Shown: one piece after another, positions 5,454 through 10,561 of the stretch
How positions within the stretch are numbered: position 1 is the first letter of the stretch
Layout of the letters: every line of letters begins with the position of its first letter
Assembly: GCA_025923975.1 (NCBI GenBank)
Contig: JAICEV010000092.1
Coordinates: forward strand, 1-10,561
Source of the DNA: Propionibacteriaceae bacterium
Lineage (GTDB): Bacteria > Actinomycetota > Actinomycetes > Propionibacteriales > Propionibacteriaceae
Direction of reading: 5' to 3'
DNA length: 10,561 bases
Notes under the pieces: model-generated
Told to the model about the DNA's origin: nothing
Database searches by the model: none
The model's input: only the letters and a program-made list of their open reading frames with translations
Position numbers and translations under genes: made by a program

Positions 5454-7469
5454 TCAGCCCAGGTCGACTGGGTCCACCCTGATCCTCAGCGGGCCGCTGC
5501 TCTTGCGAGCGCTCCGGATGGCCGCGGTCTCCTTGACGGCCTGAACCAGTTGGTGGCGCTCACTGAGCGGAGCGCGCAGCATCAGGCGCTGGATCACCGT
5601 TTCCGCGGCGCCGTCTGCTGCGGACCGCTTCACATCCGGCTCCGCCGGACCGAGCAGCTCGGCGTGCGGAGGTGGATGGAGCAGCGACACAAACTCGGTC
5701 AAGGCGTCGCTGGAACCCTCAACGGTGATCAATGTGACCGCCGGCGGAAATCTCGCGGCGACCCTGTCCGCCAGTTCGCGCGTAGCGAATCCTCCGGGAT
5801 CGATGCGGACCAGAGCCTGCAGCGCTCGTCCCGAGCTCTCCCCGACGGCAATGACCGAACCACCGTCTACGCCGCTTCTCACCAGCGCGACTACATTGAG
5901 CCAGCGCCGTAACGCCTCCTCACCGGCCCGCAGATCCTGGCGGAGCAGCAACAACGGCGTATCCAGCAGCACGGCACCGGCATAACCGCCCACGGCAGAT
6001 GGCTCAGCTCCAGGCGTGGCCACCACGATCGCCGAGGTATCCGCCACGCCGGCGATCCGCCTTCCGCCAATCGACTGCCGAACCGGCGTCTGCGGAAACG
6101 CCTTGCCCAGTTCCTCAGCTGTCCTCTCGGCGCCCACGATGGGTGCTCGGACCCGAGGAGAGCCGCAGATCGGGCATTCCCAGTCGATCTGCAGCCTGCC
6201 GCACCAGCCGCAGCTCATCCGAACGGTGGCAGACTCGCCCGGCCCAGTGGCCGGAACCCTGGTCGGACCGCCGCAGAAGCCGCAGCGCGCCGGTTCCCGA
6301 CACTCCTGGCAGACAAGGGCGACCAGGTAACCGGCGCGCGGTACCGAGACCAGCACCGGACCCTGCGGCAAGGCCGCTCGCATCATGTCGAACACTTCAT
6401 GCGGTAACCGTGCCGCTCGAGCCGCTGCGTCTCGCTCCAGTGCGAAGTCCGAGTCCGCAGTGACCCTCACCCTTGGTGCGGTATGGCGTACCACGGCCCG
6501 GTCATCGGCCAGCTCTCGCAGCCAGCCGCGCTCGATCCAGGCTTGCGCCTCGGCCGTTCTGGCGTAGCCCGCAAACAGTGCGGCAGCCTGTCTGTCGTGG
6601 GCTCGCAGCGCGAGCACCTCACGGGCATGTGGGTACGGGGCTCGCTGCTCGGCAAGCAGGTCGTCACCATCGTCCCAGAGTGCAGCCAAACCAAGATCAT
6701 GAACCGGCGCGTACGCGGCTGCTCGGTTGCCGATGACGACCCGGACCTGCCCGCGCAGAGCTGCCAGAAATGCTCGATACCGTGCGGCCGGTCCCGCTTC
6801 GGCCACGAGCACCGCGAAGCCCGTGGCACCAAGCACTTCTGTACAGGCTTCACTGAGTCGATCAAGATCAGCTTGGTCTGGAACGATGATCACCGCGCCG
6901 CGCCCACTCGCAACGCAGGCGCGTGCCGCCGCGGCTAGCCCAAGAGCCCAATCACCGCTGGGCGCCGCGCTCGGAGTCACCTGCCACACCGCGCGCGGCG
7001 CTCCACCGGCGCGGAGCGCTGCCAGGAACTCTGTACCAGTGGGATAGTCGACGAACGGTCCTCCGGGATGATCACCGGGCAACTGGTGGCGGGTCTCGAG
7101 CCTCTCAGCCAGCTCGGTCGCCGCGTGGCGTGGTGGAACTGCCAAGCGCATCACATCGGCGAACGTACCGGCGTAGTGATCAGCGACCTTCCTGATCAAC
7201 CTCGCGATCTCAGGCGTAAGCACCGGCTCACTGGAGATGATCTTGTAGAGCGGAGCCAAAGCTCCTTCGTGATCGCCCACGGCAACCCGTTCCAGGATGA
7301 ACCCGTCTCGGAGCCGACCGGCGAACCGGACCCGCACCCGGGCACCCGGCGCTGCGGCGGCATCCTGCTCAACCGTCACCGCATAGTTGAAGGGGCGGTC
7401 CAAGTGACTGAGTGGAATATCGACAGCCACCCTGGCGACCGGCAGTTCGGGTTGGCTGGATTCGGGCAC
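5454..7469 (-). CDS. priA: Primosomal protein PriA, actinobacterial form without helicase motifs
   Basis: Replication restart factor of 671 residues. The N-terminal 3'-DNA-binding domain begins LPVARVAVDIPLSHLDRPFNYAV near residue 9. The zinc-binding region is intact, with eight cysteines as four CxxC pairs (387/390, 396/399, 420/423, 432/435). The helicase core is degenerate. Where other PriA proteins have a GSGKT Walker A loop, this one reads TPSAAPSGDWAL near 165. The DEEH Walker B box is replaced by LWDDGDD near 264. Loss of ATPase motifs is the known state for actinobacterial PriA, so a structural, primosome-loading role is likelier than DNA unwinding. The start is GTG 7469, the first in-frame start before the conserved N-terminus, with no clear Shine-Dalgarno nearby. 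It follows metK by 73 nt, a stretch with no strong hairpin. Confidence 0.95.
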   Translation of the reverse strand: MPESSQPELPVARVAVDIPLSHLDRPFNYAVTVEQDAAAAPGARVRVRFAGRLRDGFILERVAVGDHEGALAPLYKIISSEPVLTPEIARLIRKVADHYAGTFADVMRLAVPPRHAATELAERLETRHQLPGDHPGGPFVDYPTGTEFLAALRAGGAPRAVWQVTPSAAPSGDWALGLAAAARACVASGRGAVIIVPDQADLDRLSEACTEVLGATGFAVLVAEAGPAARYRAFLAALRGQVRVVIGNRAAAYAPVHDLGLAALWDDGDDLLAEQRAPYPHAREVLALRAHDRQAAALFAGYARTAEAQAWIERGWLRELADDRAVVRHTAPRVRVTADSDFALERDAAARAARLPHEVFDMMRAALPQGPVLVSVPRAGYLVALVCQECREPARCGFCGGPTRVPATGPGESATVRMSCGWCGRLQIDWECPICGSPRVRAPIVGAERTAEELGKAFPQTPVRQSIGGRRIAGVADTSAIVVATPGAEPSAVGGYAGAVLLDTPLLLLRQDLRAGEEALRRWLNVVALVRSGVDGGSVIAVGESSGRALQALVRIDPGGFATRELADRVAARFPPAVTLITVEGSSDALTEFVSLLHPPPHAELLGPAEPDVKRSAADGAAETVIQRLMLRAPLSERHQLVQAVKETAAIRSARKSSGPLRIRVDPVDLG

Positions 7470-7542
7470 ACCAGATGATAGGCAGCGAGCTCCGACACTC
7501 GAGGTGCTTCGGAACGGCGAGCGCCCTGAGCGTAGTTATTGC

Positions 7543-8736
7543 TTATCCCCGCACTGCAGCCGCAAGTGCTCCCGCGCGGTCGACGCTCTCCCAGCTGACT
7601 CCAGGCAAGTCCCGGCCAAAGTGCCCATAGGCCGCCACCTGGGCGTAGACAGGCCGCTTGAGATCAAGATCCTGGATGATCGCTGCAGGCCGTAAGTCGA
7701 ACACCTCGAGCACCGCCTGCTGGATTTGGTCGGCGGGCACTTGCTCGGTCCCAAAAGTCTCCACATAGAACCCAACAGGATGCGCCTTGCCGATCGCGTA
7801 CGCCACCTGCACCTCGCAGCGGCCCGCGAGCCCAGCCGCAACCACGTTCTTGGCCACCCAGCGCATCGCGTACGCGCCGGACCGGTCAACCTTCGACGGA
7901 TCCTTGCCAGAGAAGGCGCCGCCGCCGTGACGTGCCATTCCCCCGTAGCTGTCGACGATGATCTTGCGACCGGTCAGCCCCGCATCACCCATCGGTCCGC
8001 CAATCTCGAAGCGCCCAGTAGGGTTCACCAGCAGCCGGTAGTCCTGCGCGTCGACGTTGTAGCGCTCCAGCACCGGGTCGACGACATGCTTACGGACATC
8101 GGGAGCGAGCAGCGCGTCCAGGTCAATGTCGGCGGCATGCTGAGTCGACAAGACCACCGTGTCGATCCGTACTGGGCGATCGCTGTCGTACTCCACCGTT
8201 ACCTGGGTTTTGCCGTCCGGGCGCAAATACGGCATCGTGCCGTCCTTACGTACGGTTGCCAGCTGTTCGGCGAGTCGATGCGCAACATCGATCGGCAGCG
8301 GCATTAATGACGGCGTTTCGCTGCAGGCGTAACCGAACATCAGGCCTTGGTCGCCGGCGCCCTGCAAATCGAGGACATCGGCTGCCTCGCCGGTCCGGCT
8401 CTCAAACGCCATGTCGACACCTTGAGCAATGTCCGGCGACTGCTGGCCGATCGCGATAGTGACACCACAGGAACCCCCATCGAAGCCCTTTGTGGAGGAG
8501 TCGTAGCCAATATCGATGATGCGTTCACGGACCACGCGTGGGATTTCCACGTAGGACTCAGTGGTGACTTCACCCGCCACCACGACCAGCCCGGTCGTTA
8601 CCAGACATTCCACCGCTACCCGGCTGTTCGGATCCTGCCGCAACATCTCATCGAGCACGGAATCGCTGATCTGGTCAGCAATCTTGTCCGGATGTCCCTC
8701 CGTTACCGACTCGGAGGTAAACAGTCTGAGCGCCAT
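7543..8736 (-). CDS. metK: S-adenosylmethionine synthetase
   Basis: Joins ATP and L-methionine to make S-adenosylmethionine, releasing phosphate and diphosphate. The 397 residues are full length. Signatures include TSESVTEGHPDK (H15, D17) for ATP and phosphate binding, the family motif GAGDQGLMFGY at 126-136, the phosphate loop GGGAFSGKD at 271-279 followed by PSKVDRSGAYAMRW, and a C-terminal HFGRDLPGVSWE. The start is ATG 8736, 11 nt after the coaBC stop, so no room exists for a SAM riboswitch. The upstream GGGG is only a weak ribosome site, which points to coupling with coaBC. The product serves RsmB, the methyltransferase at the left end, among many others. Confidence 0.98.
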   Translation of the reverse strand: MALRLFTSESVTEGHPDKIADQISDSVLDEMLRQDPNSRVAVECLVTTGLVVVAGEVTTESYVEIPRVVRERIIDIGYDSSTKGFDGGSCGVTIAIGQQSPDIAQGVDMAFESRTGEAADVLDLQGAGDQGLMFGYACSETPSLMPLPIDVAHRLAEQLATVRKDGTMPYLRPDGKTQVTVEYDSDRPVRIDTVVLSTQHAADIDLDALLAPDVRKHVVDPVLERYNVDAQDYRLLVNPTGRFEIGGPMGDAGLTGRKIIVDSYGGMARHGGGAFSGKDPSKVDRSGAYAMRWVAKNVVAAGLAGRCEVQVAYAIGKAHPVGFYVETFGTEQVPADQIQQAVLEVFDLRPAAIIQDLDLKRPVYAQVAAYGHFGRDLPGVSWESVDRAGALAAAVRG

Positions 8737-8747
8737 GCCCCGGAAAC

Positions 8748-9971
8748 CTACCGGCGTGCTCGCAGCGACAGTGCCTCATCCCAAATTTGATGCGCGAGTG
8801 TGTCCTTACTGCCGCTGAAGGGCCCGATCGCACCCTGTTTGGTCAAAAGGGTTATCTGACTGTCATCTTGGCCGAAGACCAGATTGTGGCCGACCTCATT
8901 GAGCACCAGCAGATCGCAGCCCTTGCGCGCCAGCTTGGCCTGCCCCAAACCAAGCAGGGTCTCTTCAGCACCTGGAGTCTCAGCTGCGAAGCCCACCAGG
9001 ATCTGGCGTGGGTCGGTCCGAGCCGCCACCAGACCGGCAAGTATGTCGGTGGTCTGCACCAAGCTCAGCTCTAACCCTCCGTCCCCAGATTTCTTGATTT
9101 TGGTTTGACTGCTGCTGGCTGGTGTGAAGTCGGCAGGTGCCGCCGCCATGATCGCAATGTCGGCTTCCTTGGCGGCCACTGCCATGGTCTGGGCCATATC
9201 AGCGGTCGAGCTCACCGCGTCCACATCGGTGCCCGGCGGAGCCGGCAAACCGACGTTGGCTGCAACCAGGCGGACTTCGGCGCCGCGTAGCACGGCCGTA
9301 CGGGCGAGCGCCCATCCCATCAAGCCGGAGGAGGAATTGCCGAGAAAACGCACCGGATCCAGATGCTCGCGGGTGCCTCCTGCACTGACGACAACCTTCA
9401 AGCCCGCCATGTCCTGGCCGGCGGCGCGTGCCGCAGTGCTTGGGTCCTCCAGTACGGCTACCGCTACCGCAAAGAGCTCGGCAGGATCAGGGAGTCTTCC
9501 GACTCCGGCGTCGGGTCCGGTGAGCCGACCGACATCGGGTCGCACAACGACGGCGCCGCGGCTGCGCAGCGTCCTGACATTGGCTTGAGTGGCGGCATTC
9601 AGCCACATCTCGGTATGCATGGCCGGCGCAAAGATGATCGGGCAGTGCGCGGTCAATAGCACGTTTGTCAGCAGGTCGTCGGCACGCCCTGAAGCGGCCC
9701 GAGCGAGCAGATCAGCGGTCGCCGGGGCGACAAAGACCAGATCGATCTCTTGCCCGATCTTGACATGGGGCACCAGATGCACGTCATCGAACACGGACGT
9801 ATGCACCGGCCGGCCGGAGAGTGCGGCCCAGGTGGCCACACCCACAAACTCCAGCGCCGCCGCCGTCGGAACCACAGTGACCTCGTGGCCCGCGCCTTGC
9901 AGCCGGCGCAAAAGCTCACACGCTTTGTATGCGGCAATGCCGCCTGATACCCCGAGGACGACGCGGCTCAT
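8748..9971 (-). CDS. coaBC: Bifunctional phosphopantothenoylcysteine decarboxylase / phosphopantothenate-cysteine ligase
   Basis: Catalyses two consecutive steps of coenzyme A synthesis. The N-terminal CoaC flavoprotein domain (about 1-180) shows VSGGIAAYKACELLRRL, the active-site region HLVPHVKIG (H69), APATADLLARAASG for FMN, and PAMHTEMW. The C-terminal CoaB ligase domain (from about 190) shows VVVSAGGTREHLDPVRFLGN, NSSSGLMGWALA, AAAPADFTP and the KIKK lysine motif near 291-294. The frame stays open to 10055, but ATG 9971 starts exactly at the conserved MSRVVLGVSGG and has GGGAGG 5 nt upstream, giving 407 residues. In the substrate flap, the position of the E. coli CoaC cysteine (in ACGDxGxGR) reads TGPDAGVGR, with glycine in place of Cys. 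It follows rpoZ by 34 nt. Confidence 0.96.
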   Translation of the reverse strand: MSRVVLGVSGGIAAYKACELLRRLQGAGHEVTVVPTAAALEFVGVATWAALSGRPVHTSVFDDVHLVPHVKIGQEIDLVFVAPATADLLARAASGRADDLLTNVLLTAHCPIIFAPAMHTEMWLNAATQANVRTLRSRGAVVVRPDVGRLTGPDAGVGRLPDPAELFAVAVAVLEDPSTAARAAGQDMAGLKVVVSAGGTREHLDPVRFLGNSSSGLMGWALARTAVLRGAEVRLVAANVGLPAPPGTDVDAVSSTADMAQTMAVAAKEADIAIMAAAPADFTPASSSQTKIKKSGDGGLELSLVQTTDILAGLVAARTDPRQILVGFAAETPGAEETLLGLGQAKLARKGCDLLVLNEVGHNLVFGQDDSQITLLTKQGAIGPFSGSKDTLAHQIWDEALSLRARR

Positions 9972-9976
9972 CCCGT

Positions 9977-9982
9977 CCTCCC
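9977..9982 (-). promoter_or_regulatory. Ribosome binding site of coaBC
   Basis: GGGAGG stands 5 nt before ATG 9971. It supports this start over the 28-residue longer open frame that would reach back into the gap and the rpoZ coding end. Confidence 0.75.
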
Positions 9983-10005
9983 GTCGACCACCAGCGGCAG
10001 CTGGC

Positions 10006-10314
10006 TCAGGCAGTCTCGAGAGGTGACTCGGGGTCCTCGTCAGCCGCTGCTTCACCGTCGACGTCTATGCACGCCAGCTTGCCCTCGTTTACCTCACGCA
10101 GGGCGATCGAGAGGGGCTTCTCCTGCACCGTGGTCTCGACCAATGGACCAACGTGATCGAGCAGACCCTCGCCGAGCTGAGAGTAATAAGCGTTGATCTG
10201 CCGGGCACGCTTCGCCGCGAACAAGACCAGCTTGTACTTGGAATCTGACTTCGTCAGAAGCTCGTCGATCGGTGGATTGGTGATCCCCTCAGCAAGCAGA
10301 TGCTTTCCAGACAC
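10006..10314 (-). CDS. rpoZ: RNA polymerase omega subunit
   Basis: Small subunit that helps fold and assemble the beta' subunit of RNA polymerase. The 102-residue protein has the actinobacterial omega signature: GITNPPIDELL, then SKYKLVLFAAKRARQINAYYSQLGEG, then EKPLSIALREVNEGKL. A short acidic tail (DVDGEAAADEDPESP) follows. The start is GTG 10314, with AAGG 7 nt upstream (GAAGG TTCATAC). Its place between gmk and coaBC is the conserved actinobacterial order. A promoter candidate lies in the 97-nt gap before it, so it may be transcribed apart from gmk. Confidence 0.96.
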   Translation of the reverse strand: MSGKHLLAEGITNPPIDELLTKSDSKYKLVLFAAKRARQINAYYSQLGEGLLDHVGPLVETTVQEKPLSIALREVNEGKLACIDVDGEAAADEDPESPLETA

Positions 10315-10370
10315 GTATGAACCTTCGGTTGAGGTGAATTAGCCAGCCACTGCACGGGTTGCGCCAAGTA

Positions 10371-10398
10371 AAGATAGACCTGAATCAGCACACACCAA
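10371..10398 (-). promoter_or_regulatory. Candidate housekeeping promoter for rpoZ–coaBC–metK
   Basis: On the minus strand TTGGTG (10398-10393) and TATCTT (10376-10371) are separated by 16 nt, a reasonable match to a sigma-70-type -35/-10 pair. Transcription would begin near 10364, leaving about 50 nt of leader before the rpoZ GTG. The position in the gmk–rpoZ gap is sensible. It is seen by eye only. Confidence 0.5.
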
Positions 10399-10411
10399 AA
10401 CGCGTGTCCGG

Positions 10412-10561
10412 CTATAGACACACCAAGGCTACCAAGTCCTTGACCGCTTGACCTATTTCGCCATTCACGACCACGAAGTCGAACTCGGCCTGAGCCGCCA
10501 TCTCAGCCCGCGCGGTTTCCAGTCGGCGCTCCCGCTGCGCAGCCGATTCGGTGCCGCGCCC
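10412..10561 (-). CDS. gmk: Guanylate kinase, C-terminal part
   Basis: The last 49 codons and the TAG stop of a gene that enters from the right edge. The residues read GRGTESAAQRERRLETARAE, then a run ending EFDFVVVNGEIGQAVKDL. This is the C-terminal end of guanylate kinase: the RGTES lid-side segment, the RRLETARAE helix and the FDxVVVN strand. The enzyme phosphorylates GMP to GDP with ATP. The nucleotide-binding P-loop is outside the window. Adjacency to rpoZ and coaBC confirms the call. Confidence 0.92.
   Translation of the reverse strand, partial: GRGTESAAQRERRLETARAEMAAQAEFDFVVVNGEIGQAVKDLVALVCL

Noticed and set aside
7470..7542. Terminator or separate promoter between metK and priA
   Set aside because: Only very short stems and no convincing -35/-10 pair could be seen in these 73 nt.
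8737..8747. SAM riboswitch before metK
   Set aside because: Only 11 nt separate coaBC from metK, and no such structure can fit.
9972..10055. Longer coaBC starting at 10055
   Set aside because: It would overlap the rpoZ coding end. The conserved MSRVVLGVSGG begins at 9971 with a strong ribosome site.

Overview
The window reads as a GC-rich actinobacterial (Actinomycetota) chromosome segment. The evidence is the gene order gmk–rpoZ–coaBC–metK–priA…fmt–rsmB, the helicase-dead form of PriA, GTG starts, and sequence signatures such as HFSLLPAWRGAAPVQ in Fmt and PAMHTEMW in CoaBC. The order within the phylum cannot be fixed from the sequence alone. Every gene I can support is on the minus strand, so transcription runs from high to low coordinates.

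Layout in the direction of transcription. (1) A housekeeping block: the 3' end of gmk (guanylate kinase), rpoZ (RNA polymerase omega), coaBC (coenzyme A synthesis), metK (S-adenosylmethionine synthetase) and priA (replication restart). (2) A 242-bp gap (5212-5453) with nested inverted repeats and two overlapping perfect palindromes. (3) A tightly coupled four-gene tryptophan-catabolic operon: kynA (tryptophan 2,3-dioxygenase), an amidohydrolase-superfamily gene, kynU (kynureninase) and a PaaX-family regulator. Its genes are separated by 3 nt or overlap by 4 and 19 nt. (4) A 152-bp gap (1072-1223) dominated by an 86-nt quasi-palindrome built of three evenly spaced palindromes. (5) fmt (methionyl-tRNA formyltransferase), overlapping by 4 nt with the 5' end of rsmB (16S rRNA cytosine methyltransferase).

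How the genes work together. KynA converts L-tryptophan to N-formylkynurenine, and KynU converts kynurenine to anthranilate plus alanine. The missing middle step is deformylation of N-formylkynurenine. No KynB-type or alpha/beta-hydrolase formamidase is visible, but the gene lying exactly between kynA and kynU encodes an amidohydrolase with a complete metal and catalytic residue set. The best inference is that it is a non-orthologous kynurenine formamidase. The PaaX-like protein at the end of the operon is the obvious local repressor candidate. The kyn operon sits between priA and fmt, which in many actinobacteria lie close together, so it looks like a metabolic cassette placed inside a conserved informational block.

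The most interesting items are the amidohydrolase, the triple-palindrome array before fmt, and the competing inverted repeats before kynA. I see no tRNA, rRNA, CRISPR, insertion sequence or phage gene.
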